The notes under the pieces: generated by a model | Seen by the model: the letters and a program-made list of their open reading frames with translations, nothing else | What the model was told of the DNA's origin: nothing | The model's database searches: none | Origin: Nocardia fusca NBRC 14340 | Lineage (GTDB): Bacteria > Actinomycetota > Actinomycetes > Mycobacteriales > Mycobacteriaceae | Direction: 5' to 3' | Assembly (NCBI RefSeq): GCF_001618425.1 | Contig: NZ_BDCU01000018.1 | Span: 584,463 to 648,462 of the forward strand | Length of the DNA stretch: 64,000 bases | Position numbers and translations under genes: made by a program | Part shown: in pieces, positions 42,469-50,723 of the stretch | Layout: each line of letters opens with the position of its first letter | How positions within the stretch are numbered: the first letter of the stretch is position 1

Positions 42469-43905
42469 ATGCTGATCGCAACGAAACATGTTGTGGTGCA
42501 GTTTATTACGCTGATTGTTCTCGTTGCCGGCGCGGTGGTCGCAATTCCGCCCGCGCCCGCAGACGCGTCGACGCTACGACGGGTCGCGGTTGTCCCTTTC
42601 CTGTTCGAGGGTCAACCGGTGCCCTATCCGATCAGCGACGTCGAAGCCGCGGTTTTCGGCAACGGCGTCAACAACAACGGACTGTCGGTGGCCAACTATG
42701 TCCGCGAAGACTCCTCGACCCTCACCACTTCCGGTGGCGTCGAGGCTGCCGCGGCGATCGTGGGCGATGTCATCGGTGGTGGCAGCTGGATTCGGACGCG
42801 GGCTCGGGCCACCGACGGTGCCGGCCACTGTTTGCACGTGGCAGGTGGCATGGAAGAGTGGCGGAACCAGATTTATGCCGTGATCGACGAGACGGTGCTC
42901 GACAACTACGACACGGTGCTGTTCCTCGGGGCGCACCCGTGTTTGGAATCCGATGGGTATGGTCCCCGGGGGGAGCCGTGGGTGATGGTGCGGCGGGTAG
43001 ACGCCTGGTGGACCATGCGCTTGATCCTCCACGAGTTCAATCACTCGATCGGTCTGCATCATTCCAACCAGTTGCGGTGCACGGCCCCTGACGGGCAGCC
43101 GGTGCCGATCTCGACCGACTGCTCGGTGCACAACTACGACGACCCGTTCTCGGTGATGGGTGACTGGAGATTGAAACTGAACAACGCCGTCCACATGGCC
43201 CAGCTGGGCTATCTGCCGATGTCGAACATCTCCGCACCCGACCGCGGCACACCCGGAACGAGTGTGACGATCCGCCTGACCCCGGCCCATCCGATGCTGG
43301 CGCCCGTGCCGACCGTCAGCGGTCAGCCCTTTTTGCCTTATCTCACGCTCGAACCGCGCTACCAGATGATCCAGATCGATCGGTGCAGGACGGTGATCTG
43401 CTACAACGTGCAAGACGGCCGCCGGTTCATGTACCTGGAGTTCCGCCAACCCTACGGGGTGTTCGACCAGTCACTGGCCAGCGACGAGGACTTCACCGAG
43501 TCCAGTGACGTCGCCCGCGGGCTCACTGTCCGGCTCGGCCGCTCCTATAACGAGTCGCCGAGCGTGAGCAGCATTGAGGCGTTGGTGCTGGTCGACACCA
43601 ACCCGGTCTCGCCCGGTACTGAGGGATCTCGTGACGATTTCCTCGACGCACCACTCGCCCCGGGCGAGAGCCTCGAGGACCCGATCGGCGCGTTCACCAT
43701 CACGCATGCCGGCTCCGGGATCGCGGCCTACGGAACCGCCACCACCCCCTACATCGACGTACGAATTACCTGGCGCCAGCCCTTCCCCTTTCTACTGCCG
43801 AACCTGCGCCTGCCCTGCTTCCTGCCCGGCACGCTCATTCCCTGCCCCTGGCCAGGCCCCGGCCCGGTACTGCCCGGCTCGTTCCTGTCCGGCCCGCAGA
43901 GCTGA
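42469..43905 (+). CDS. Secreted zinc metalloprotease (metzincin, M11-like)
   Basis: From the ATG at 42469 the 478-aa protein has a signal peptide (FITLIVLVAGAVVAIPPAPA, cleavage near ADA). It has the metzincin site HEFNHSIGLHH (His188, Glu189, His192, His198) and a downstream Met-turn candidate (SVMGDW, about 229-233), as in gametolysin-like peptidases. A C-terminal beta-rich region of about 180 residues ends in a Pro/Leu-rich tail with Cys. It would cleave proteins outside the cell or at the surface. Start choice is supported by the signal peptide and a purine-rich site. Confidence 0.82.
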   Translation: MLIATKHVVVQFITLIVLVAGAVVAIPPAPADASTLRRVAVVPFLFEGQPVPYPISDVEAAVFGNGVNNNGLSVANYVREDSSTLTTSGGVEAAAAIVGDVIGGGSWIRTRARATDGAGHCLHVAGGMEEWRNQIYAVIDETVLDNYDTVLFLGAHPCLESDGYGPRGEPWVMVRRVDAWWTMRLILHEFNHSIGLHHSNQLRCTAPDGQPVPISTDCSVHNYDDPFSVMGDWRLKLNNAVHMAQLGYLPMSNISAPDRGTPGTSVTIRLTPAHPMLAPVPTVSGQPFLPYLTLEPRYQMIQIDRCRTVICYNVQDGRRFMYLEFRQPYGVFDQSLASDEDFTESSDVARGLTVRLGRSYNESPSVSSIEALVLVDTNPVSPGTEGSRDDFLDAPLAPGESLEDPIGAFTITHAGSGIAAYGTATTPYIDVRITWRQPFPFLLPNLRLPCFLPGTLIPCPWPGPGPVLPGSFLSGPQS

Positions 43906-44170
43906 TCGACAGCCGGAGTGAGGATGGAGCACGCCGGGTCGTCGCCTGCGCCGCTGGTGCCGCGTAGACCTTGCCCTCGGACCCTGATCGTTCAGCCGTC
44001 GCGCTCCGCCGACCCGGCCCTCGGGCTTCACGATCATCAACGGTGGGTCGAGCTTGAGCGGTGCGTCGCGACGCCGCCCCGCCGAACTATGTCCGCGCCG
44101 CAGGCATACTTGATACTGCTATCGGGCAGCCTGCACGCTCAAGGGTTTAGCCTGTGTCAGAATCGACACC

Positions 44171-44854
44171 ATGTCGGCCAGCGTACGGTCCGCCGATCGG
44201 CGGTTTCGTGCTCAGTTCCTTCTACGTATCACGCTCGGCGCAACATGCATGGCAACCGGCGCCGCGCTGCTCGGCTACTTCCTGACTGGAGTGCCGCTGT
44301 GGGCCGGTGTGGGTGGAACCGTGGGTTTCGCCGTGGGCGCTTGGGCGGTGTTGTACCAGTACCTCACGTCCGAGTCCAGGGTGGTCTTGGCACACCGGGT
44401 ACGCATCGGGTTGCTGGCCGGTGCCGCGGCCACTGCAGCCTACGATCTCAGCAGGTACATGCTCGTCGCGGTCAGCGGCTCGAATGTCCGGCCCTTCGCG
44501 GCGTGGCCCCTGTTCGGGGAACTGCTGGGGGCAGGGCCGCGCACACAGTCGGCGGCGCTGGTGGTCGGGTTCAGCTATCACCTGGTTAATGGCCTCGGAT
44601 TCGCCGTGGCCTTCACGGTCGTACTCGGCGATCGGGGCGTACTTGCCGGTGTGGCGTGGGCGCTGATTCTGGAAGCACTGATGGTCAGCTTTTACCCGGG
44701 CTGGTTGGGCATGAAGGCGTTGGCGGAGTTCGTCAGCGTTACGATCGTCGGGCACGTGGTATACGGGATCGTCCTCGGGTTCCTGTCTCGCCGATTGGTG
44801 CGTCGAGATCCGCGCGCAGGGCCGATGGCGGCGCGGCCGACATCGCAAACCTGA
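44171..44854 (+). CDS. Polytopic membrane protein, unknown function
   Basis: This 227-aa protein has about six transmembrane helices (IALLGYFLTGVPLWAGVGGT-like segments, AALVVGFSYHLVNGLGFAVA, VSVTIVGHVVYGIVLGFLSR) and a basic C-terminal tail. It resembles small DUF-type actinobacterial membrane proteins. It is 61 bases upstream of another membrane protein gene, in a plus-strand set leading to the toxin/immunity-like pair. Confidence 0.65.
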   Translation: MSASVRSADRRFRAQFLLRITLGATCMATGAALLGYFLTGVPLWAGVGGTVGFAVGAWAVLYQYLTSESRVVLAHRVRIGLLAGAAATAAYDLSRYMLVAVSGSNVRPFAAWPLFGELLGAGPRTQSAALVVGFSYHLVNGLGFAVAFTVVLGDRGVLAGVAWALILEALMVSFYPGWLGMKALAEFVSVTIVGHVVYGIVLGFLSRRLVRRDPRAGPMAARPTSQT

Positions 44855-44915
44855 TGGACCGGTCGGCCACCGCTGATGCCTTCTCCTATCGGCTCGAAGG
44901 TTCGGAGGTACTGCC

Positions 44916-46061
44916 ATTAACGCAGCGGCCCAGATCGTATGGCTGCGATTGCCATTGACGGCGGCACGGGTGTGGCCCGGCGCGGGTATCGCCCTGGCCG
45001 ACGGCCACTACCTGGTGCGCTGGCCGCTTGTCGCGGTGCTGGCGGGAGTTCCGTGTTTCCTCGTGGGCGTCGCACTCGGCGCCACCCACCCCGGTGAGGT
45101 ATATAGCTACAGCGTGCTGGTGATCGCTGTCTTCGGCCTCATCGGACAGTTCGGTGCCGCGTTCGGACTCTGGGCCACGACCGGCTACGCGTTTGGTGAT
45201 CTTGTCTTGCACGTTCCTGCGACGGTGTATGTGGCCGAAGAGGAGCGCCTGCGAGTAGTGGTTCTGCCGATGCTGCTCAGCTACGGCGTGCTCGCATTGT
45301 TCACCGTAGTCGCACCGTTGACCGTGCTGGGGGTGCGCATGATGGTGCTCGGCGCCACATGGCTACCTCGCCCGGCCGTGCGGTGGGTCGAATGCGCGGC
45401 GGCGGTCCTCACCGCCGGGCTGGCCGCCTACACCTGGGCTCGGACAGCCCCGATGCTGTTGCGCCCGATATTCGTCTGGTCCGGCAGTGTGCCCACCGTC
45501 GATGCCGTCGCACCCTTGCAGCAGCGGGCTTGGCTCCTTGTGGTGGTCGTCGGCGCGACCGCCGCGGCGCGGGTACTTCTCGATCGGTGGGCATTGACAG
45601 GACGAGCGGCCACCTTCTCGCAGATCCTTTGGGCTGGGCTGGGCGTCGAAGTGGCCAAGGGCCCACGCAGTGGCGCTCTCGGACTCGTCCTGGTGCTCGT
45701 TGGAGCGATCGGCGCCACATTCCTCCTGGCCGGCCTCATCAGCGGGTACGTGCAGGCGACCGCCGTGTTCCTATTCTTCGTCAGCCTGCTGGCGGTGCGA
45801 CGACTGCTCCTCGTCCGCGCGCCGCAAGCGGTAGCAGTGCTCATGAAGGTGCCCTTCCTGATCCGGTTAGCGGCCGGCGTGTGGGTGGGATACCTGGTCG
45901 GCAAGGTCGTCATTTCGTACTTCTGGACCCGAACGGAGACGTTCCTGCCGGTGTTGGCCAGCGCGTGTGCGGCGATCGCCGTGATAACCCTGCTGACGCT
46001 GCCTCCGCCTGGCAACCCGTACAGGGAGCTGCCGCGGCCCCGTTCCCGTCACGGGGTGTGA
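44916..46061 (+). CDS. Polytopic membrane protein with unusual start codon
   Basis: This protein has about nine transmembrane helices, starting near LVRWPLVAVLAGVPCFLVGV and ending in VVISYFWTRTETFLPVLASA, with a basic tail. GGAGG at 44904-44908 lies 7 bases before an in-frame ATT (44916), giving 381 aa. The alternative TTG at 44949 (370 aa) has no ribosome site. An ATT start is rare in bacteria, so this deserves checking. The gene ends 4 bases before the toxin-like gene, so they form an operon. Confidence 0.65.
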   Translation: MNAAAQIVWLRLPLTAARVWPGAGIALADGHYLVRWPLVAVLAGVPCFLVGVALGATHPGEVYSYSVLVIAVFGLIGQFGAAFGLWATTGYAFGDLVLHVPATVYVAEEERLRVVVLPMLLSYGVLALFTVVAPLTVLGVRMMVLGATWLPRPAVRWVECAAAVLTAGLAAYTWARTAPMLLRPIFVWSGSVPTVDAVAPLQQRAWLLVVVVGATAAARVLLDRWALTGRAATFSQILWAGLGVEVAKGPRSGALGLVLVLVGAIGATFLLAGLISGYVQATAVFLFFVSLLAVRRLLLVRAPQAVAVLMKVPFLIRLAAGVWVGYLVGKVVISYFWTRTETFLPVLASACAAIAVITLLTLPPPGNPYRELPRPRSRHGV

Positions 46062-46065
46062 TCCC

Positions 46066-46635
46066 GTGTCCGCCCCGAGGGCCTCCGCCGCCACGACGAC
46101 TGGCCGCACCGTGACCGGGCGAGGAACTCGGTGGCCCGCACGGCTGTCGACGCTGCTCGGCATCATCGGGCTCGATCAGCTGGCCGCGGCACCTGCCCGC
46201 GCCGACAACTGCGGCGGCATGTCTGACTGCTTCTTCACCCTCGCAAGTGGTCTGCTCGTCGCCGCGTTGCTGGCTCTGCTGTTGGCATTCCTGATCGGCT
46301 CCGGTGGCACGGGCCTGTTTGCGCTCGCCAGAGGAGGTGCCCTCGCCTCCACCGCCGCGAGGACGACGCTGACCAACGCGGCCGCGGCAGCCGCCGCCGC
46401 GGCTGCGGCTGCCGCTGCAGCCGGAACCATCCTGCAGATGTCCTCGAGCGGAACCCCGGGGAACAACCAAGCGCAGAATAAACAGTTCAACGATGCCGTC
46501 CGACGTGCCGAACGCGATCTCGGCCGGGAACTGAGCAAGGACGAAATCCGTAGGGTGCATGATGAGATCACGGGCCAGAACCTGGGTTACAAGGAGATCG
46601 TCCAGATCATCCTGGATATGTTCGGCGGTGGCTGA
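46066..46635 (+). CDS. Membrane-anchored toxin-like protein with polymorphic-toxin C-terminus
   Basis: The 189-aa protein starts at GTG. A signal or first hydrophobic segment (STLLGIIGLDQLAAAPARA) is followed by two Cys (DNCGGMSDC), a long hydrophobic helix, a run of about 16 Ala, and a C-terminal 60-residue domain (FNDAVRRAERDLGRELSKDE, IRRVHDEITGQNLGYKEIV). This C-terminus resembles small domains at the ends of polymorphic/RHS toxins. It is followed 69 bases later by an immunity-like gene and preceded by two membrane-protein genes. A secreted or surface toxin is inferred. Confidence 0.6.
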   Translation: MSAPRASAATTTGRTVTGRGTRWPARLSTLLGIIGLDQLAAAPARADNCGGMSDCFFTLASGLLVAALLALLLAFLIGSGGTGLFALARGGALASTAARTTLTNAAAAAAAAAAAAAAAGTILQMSSSGTPGNNQAQNKQFNDAVRRAERDLGRELSKDEIRRVHDEITGQNLGYKEIVQIILDMFGGG

Positions 46636-46704
46636 CCGATGGCCAGTCCCGCACACCGATCCGCGTCCGGGGTGTCCGGAATTCGAACAGGAGCGACCAG
46701 TGCG

Positions 46705-47172
46705 ATGAACCCGTCCCCGAACGATCTCGCCGTATTCGAACAAAGAATCACCGCAGTCTATGGACAGTCGGCATGGGGTACGAGGCTCGGCACCGGCAGT
46801 TTCCTGACTGTCGAGTTCGGCCCTCAACGGCCGGATTCGGCTTCTGGTGGTCGTCCCGGACGCCCTCACGGAATCTTTCATCTCTGGGTCTACTGCTCCG
46901 CGTGGCGGATCGAAACACCGCAGGAGGTACTGGCCAGTTCCGAGGCCCCCCGAGAAAAGATCGAGGCTGCGGTGCAAGTTTTGGACGGTCGCCCACTCGT
47001 AAACGTACAGGTGGAGCGTCCTTCGCTGTCGATCACGGCGACCTTCGCCGGTGATGTGCGGTTGCGAACATTTTCGATCTTCACGGACGAACTCGACCAC
47101 TGGATGTTCTATATGCCAGACGGCGCGGTATTCACCGCCGGCCCGGGCTCTAGCTGCTCCTGGGGACGCTGA
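46705..47172 (+). CDS. Immunity-like protein
   Basis: The 155-aa protein from the ATG at 46705 is a soluble alpha/beta protein with Trp/Tyr-rich beta strands (SAWGTRLGTGSFLTVEFGPQ, FHLWVYCSAWRIETPQEVLA, DHWMFYMPDGAVFTAGPG). Such small acidic proteins with a terminal YTPDG..LTAGPG-type strand commonly follow toxin genes in actinobacteria. No signal peptide is present, so it would act in the cytoplasm. Neutralising the upstream toxin-like protein is inferred from gene order. Confidence 0.55.
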   Translation: MNPSPNDLAVFEQRITAVYGQSAWGTRLGTGSFLTVEFGPQRPDSASGGRPGRPHGIFHLWVYCSAWRIETPQEVLASSEAPREKIEAAVQVLDGRPLVNVQVERPSLSITATFAGDVRLRTFSIFTDELDHWMFYMPDGAVFTAGPGSSCSWGR

Positions 47173-47418
47173 GCCCACAGGCCGAAACTCGACAGCTCGG
47201 CCCCGAGCTGGGGGAAAGCGAGTCCTCGAGTATGTGATGGCACCAGTCGTCGGTCTGGTGACGATGACGATCCGACTGCTTCTGACCCGTCGCCGTCTAC
47301 GGCCGGGGCAGCGAAGACGATCAGTGGCCAGCTGACCAACCGAACCATCTGTCCGACAGGCGTGCCCCACCATGGGGGGTCGTCGGGCCAGGTGGACCCG
47401 GCGAGGGTCGATCACCGT
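47173..47418. other. Spacer after the toxin/immunity pair
   Basis: No gene was recognised here. The stretch to 47418 precedes the hairpin. The sequence is GC-rich without clear codon bias. Confidence 0.4.
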
Positions 47419-47452
47419 CTGTGCAGCGACCAGGTCGTTCGTCGCTGCACAG
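47419..47452. terminator. Hairpin terminator after the toxin/immunity operon
   Basis: CTGTGCAGCGAC (47419-47430) pairs perfectly with GTCGCTGCACAG (47441-47452) around a 10-base loop, giving a strong 12-bp stem about 250 bases after the immunity-like gene. Confidence 0.65.
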
Positions 47453-47555
47453 TTGCGCGGCCATTCGCGGTTCATTCTTATCCGTGACCACCGGCGCATG
47501 CCAGCGGCCTGAGCGACTATGGGCTATCACTGCCGCTCAAGCAGACTGGAGCACG

Positions 47556-47774
47556 TTGACTGACGCATACGGTGAGCTACCGAATACTGCAGGCGCGGAA
47601 TACCGCCATGTCACCAGTCAGACAGGGAAAGTTGCATTCGTTGCATCACTGCACAAACTGCCCAGTGACACGCCCGGCGGCCGATGCGCGGATTCGTGCT
47701 TGCCCGAAAGCTCGGTGAACAGTGGTTTCTCGGCAGATAGTGCATCGGGAGCGACAGCTCCGGCGATAGGGTGA
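47556..47774 (+). repeat. Dispersed N-terminal coding segment, copy 3
   Basis: From the TTG at 47556 the frame reads LTDAYGELPNTAGAEYRHVT, SQTGKVAFVASL and continues for 72 codons to a stop. The first 25 codons match the copies at 38534 and 42062. The later part is unrelated to them and composition becomes random-like, so this too looks like a gene stub. It ends just before the next gene of the conjugative-type segment. Confidence 0.55.
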
Positions 47775-47779
47775 CCGCC

Positions 47780-48412
47780 ATGAACGGCGAACATATCAAC
47801 ACCGCCCAAGCATGGCGGGAATTCGTCGCTGCCCCCGAAACTCCCGGGGTCTCCGTCTTCGTCGATGACTGGGTATGGAGCAATATCGAAGTGACCATCG
47901 AGGTCAACGGGGCGCGCGACTGGCCGGCGGCCTCCCGCACCGCGATCGCGGTGACCGGGGCCGATTCCGACGCTCTTGTGCGTGAATTCGCTGCCCGGAT
48001 GCACCGCGCCGCGCTCGACACCAGTGCCGAGGTGGAGCACCCGGTGGCGTGGGTCGATCTCGCGCCCGCGCCGACGATCGCCGAGCTCGACCGGGCAATT
48101 TGCGGCTTCTTCGGGCAACAGACCCGGCGCGGGGAAATCCATGCCGGCGTGGACTGCTTGTCCGCGCACCGGACCAGCCTGCTGGTCCTGGCGGGACTCG
48201 ACGGCGGGGCCCGGGGATGGCGGTCGCCGCACGGGGAAACCACCAAGGCCCGCATCATCGAGTTGACCGGCCGCTTCACCGGAACCGTGATCCTGTGCGG
48301 TGATCGGCTCGACGGCCTGTTCGCCGGCGAGGACCCGATCACCAGCCAGTTGGCTTCCCGGACCATCGTGCTGACCACTGATCCCGAGCAACCACCGGCG
48401 CAGGAGCTGTGA
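47780..48412 (+). CDS. Hypothetical protein of a conjugative-type element
   Basis: This is a 210-aa protein from the ATG at 47780 (AGGG 8 bases upstream; a GTG at 47771 is also possible). It contains VEHPVAWVDLAPAPTIAELD and HRTSLLVLAGLDGGARGWRS, then TVILCGDRLDGLFAGEDPIT. The latter has the rhythm of the end of a TniB/IstB-type ATPase, but no P-loop is seen, so the match is weak. The stop overlaps the next start (TGATG). The neighbouring genes suggest an integrative conjugative element module. Confidence 0.55.
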   Translation: MNGEHINTAQAWREFVAAPETPGVSVFVDDWVWSNIEVTIEVNGARDWPAASRTAIAVTGADSDALVREFAARMHRAALDTSAEVEHPVAWVDLAPAPTIAELDRAICGFFGQQTRRGEIHAGVDCLSAHRTSLLVLAGLDGGARGWRSPHGETTKARIIELTGRFTGTVILCGDRLDGLFAGEDPITSQLASRTIVLTTDPEQPPAQEL

Positions 48413-48718
48413 TGGCCGAACAGATCGTCGTCCTGCGCCCCCGCTGCCCCACTCGAGTTCGTCGCCTCAGCGTGCGCGGTGCTGGCAGGACAGGTCAACC
48501 GGCTACGAGTAGCCGGCCCCGAGCAGGGCAGCCTGGTCGAGGTGTACGCGGAAATGGTGCTCGCCTATGCCCGGCTGCGGCGCCGCGAACTCGACGACCC
48601 GGTACGGATCCAGATCATCGATCACCTCACCGAACGAGTCGACCAGGCCCAGCTCGGGCAGATCGGACTGGCGGTGGCCGACCTCGCCGACCGGCTCCAC
48701 GCCGAACTCACCCGCTGA
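48412..48718 (+). pseudogene. Small element protein, probably frameshifted in a C-run
   Basis: The ATG overlapping the upstream stop opens MAEQIVVLRPRC. A shift in the run CGCCCCCGC (about 48436-48444) leads to PLEFVASACAVLAGQVNRLR and a regular helical protein to LADRLHAELTR. Joined, they make a protein of about 101 aa. Either a one-base indel broke the gene or it starts at a GTG at 48479 giving 79 aa. A sequencing error in the homopolymer is also possible. Confidence 0.55.
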
Positions 48719-48782
48719 TCGACCGGCCGACCGAGTGAGAACCGACCCTGCAACCGTGACGATAGGCGTGACACCGTGACGG

Positions 48783-49160
48783 CTAACCGTCATGGTCATC
48801 ATCCCCGCGCTCGCGGTGGAATACCCGCTTGTACTGCGTCGATGGCCGCCCGCGGCGGGCCCGGAAGTCACGCTGTCGGCACGCTGGGCAACAATGCGTT
48901 GCGTCGGCACGGAGGTGACCACCACCGGGGTAGATCCGCCACCCACAGCCGGGGCAGATGAGGCCGATCTCGGGCTCGACACCAGTGACCAGCGCGCGGC
49001 CCTCGGCCACCAGCCGCTCGTATGCCCGTTCGCGCCGCTTGCGGGCGCGGTAGGCACGGGCTACACACCGATTGCCGCAGTAGCGGCGGCGCGGATTCGC
49101 GTCGCGCGGGAGGGCGGTGCCGCAGCTGGCGCAGCGCCGCCGGGAACTACGGCGCGCCAC
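48783..49160 (-). CDS. Double zinc-ribbon protein of a mobile element
   Basis: The minus-strand frame has two Cys4 clusters: CASCGTALPRDANPRRRYCG with a following C, and CPGCGWRIYPGGGHLRADAT with CCPAC. They are linked by an Arg-rich helix (RAYRARKRRERAYERLVAEG). From the GTG at 49158-49160 it has 125 aa. A GTG at 49268 would add 36 poorly conserved-looking residues. It probably binds DNA. It is convergent to the preceding gene. Confidence 0.65.
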   Translation of the reverse strand: MARRSSRRRCASCGTALPRDANPRRRYCGNRCVARAYRARKRRERAYERLVAEGRALVTGVEPEIGLICPGCGWRIYPGGGHLRADATHCCPACRQRDFRARRGRPSTQYKRVFHRERGDDDHDG

Positions 49161-49362
49161 GTATCGATCATCCCACGCGGCACTTTCGCGCCACCGGACG
49201 ACTCCGTGCCGAGCGAGTCTGGGACCAGCGGTTAAGACGAGGGACAACAATGACGTGGACCCCCGCACACGCGATCATGTCGCTCGAGCTCGGCCCCGAT
49301 CTCAAGTTCCTGGCCCGTGTCACTCCCACCATCGGCGATCCATCGCTGGCCACCGGAAAGTC

Positions 49363-49542
49363 TTATGCGGCAGCGTCGGTGGCCTCGGGCTCGTTGCGTG
49401 GGGGCAGGCGGTAGCCGGTCAGCGAGGCCCACCAGCGTTGCCGCAGAGTATATCCGGACCGTGCGCGGAAGGTTCCCGCAACGGGTCTGTTCGCCCTGGT
49501 AACCGCGTCCCAGTACCGGCGCATCATGTCCGTGCTGTCCAT
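49363..49542 (-). CDS. Small protein, unknown function
   Basis: A 59-aa frame from the ATG at 49540-49542 has sensible composition (MDSTDMMRRYWDAVTRANRP, TLRQRWWASLTGYRLPPRNE), with GAGGG upstream. The RRYWDAV...QRWW.SLTGYRLP arrangement reads as a small amphipathic, Trp-rich protein. No plus-strand frame here looks better. It could be the partner of the zinc-ribbon gene 95 bases downstream. Confidence 0.45.
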   Translation of the reverse strand: MDSTDMMRRYWDAVTRANRPVAGTFRARSGYTLRQRWWASLTGYRLPPRNEPEATDAAA

Positions 49543-49733
49543 CTCGATGCCCTCTTTTCGGCCGATGCGGTCGCTTCAGCCGATTCTCGCATCAACGTGC
49601 GGCGACGTCCTGTGGTCATGTCGGTCTGCACAGGTCTCCGCACCAGAAGTCGCCGGTTGCTGCCAGCGCCGCGCAGTCAGGGGTCCCGCTACCGTTGATG
49701 TGGTGAACTGCGCGACCGCAGGCGGACCAGCCA

Positions 49734-50723
49734 GTGCCACATGCTGATTGGGTCGAACTGAACGGCCGCCGGGTGCCGTTGGCCGCGGTGCGGGACGAAC
49801 CGGACCACTACCTAAAGCTGCTCTCGGCCGCACGAACGCACAAGGCCGCCGCGTGTCTGTGCCTGACGCCGGCACTGCCACTGGTGACACGATGCAGTCA
49901 GACCACCGGACGGCACCACCTTGCGGTCTGGCCGGGCCAAGGGCCGAGGCACGCACCCGAATGCGCTTTCCACCGGCTCGACCGCACGATGAGCGGTCAG
50001 GGCTCCTACGAATCGGCCGCGATCCGCGATACGGCTGACGGCACGATCGCGGTCCGGTTCGCCGCACCACTGATCAGCAAACCCGGCCAGGACCGCCCGC
50101 AGTCGGTGGACCAGCAAGCCTGCCCCGGTCTCGGCCGCCGATCGGTTGGGCTGCTGGGCCTGCTGCATTACCTGTGGGAGGAGGCGAAGCTTTCGGCGTG
50201 GCGCCGGGGAGCACGGGGCCGCAGGTGGGCCGAGGTGTCCGCCGCGCTGACCGAACAGCTCGCGGGCATCACGATCAGCCGCCGACCCGCCGAATCGGTG
50301 CTGCATGTGGTCCCGCCCTATCGCCCGGAGTCCGCCGAAGCCAACCTCGCCGCGATCGATGAGTTCATCGCCTCGCTGCGCGCCGACGCCAACCAGATCC
50401 GGCGCGGGTTCGTACTCGGCGAGATCGCAGGGATCCACAAATCGAAATTCGGGTTCCGTTTCCAGCTCGCCCACCAGAACCCGAGCCCACACCTGGGCAT
50501 TTACCTCAGCCCGCGGCTCGACAACCGGCTGCGGCGCCGCTACCGGCACCCCTTCGCCGCGGCCGCGGACGTGGTGGGCGGCCGCCGAGTCGGACTGTTC
50601 TACATCGAACGTTCCACGGGCGGATTCGCCACCGCCGTCGATGCCGCGGTCATGCTGACCAACCGCGCCTACATACCAGCCGAACGGCCCAACCCGCACC
50701 GGGAGCTGAGAGCGCGCGTCTAG
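49734..50723 (+). CDS. DUF1173 family protein of conjugative elements, C-terminally truncated
   Basis: The 329-aa protein has the DUF1173 signature AACLCLTPALPLVTRC, GRHHLAVWPGQGPRHAPECA, and LISKPGQ...SVGLLGLLHYLWEEAKLSAW. These are hallmark accessory proteins of integrative and conjugative elements and plasmids. It ends abruptly after MLTNRAYIPAE with RPNPHRELRARV, where relatives continue with an endonuclease-like C-terminal part, so its 3-prime end has been replaced at the island border. Its stop overlaps the end of the convergent sigma gene by 4 bases. Confidence 0.75.
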   Translation: MPHADWVELNGRRVPLAAVRDEPDHYLKLLSAARTHKAAACLCLTPALPLVTRCSQTTGRHHLAVWPGQGPRHAPECAFHRLDRTMSGQGSYESAAIRDTADGTIAVRFAAPLISKPGQDRPQSVDQQACPGLGRRSVGLLGLLHYLWEEAKLSAWRRGARGRRWAEVSAALTEQLAGITISRRPAESVLHVVPPYRPESAEANLAAIDEFIASLRADANQIRRGFVLGEIAGIHKSKFGFRFQLAHQNPSPHLGIYLSPRLDNRLRRRYRHPFAAAADVVGGRRVGLFYIERSTGGFATAVDAAVMLTNRAYIPAERPNPHRELRARV

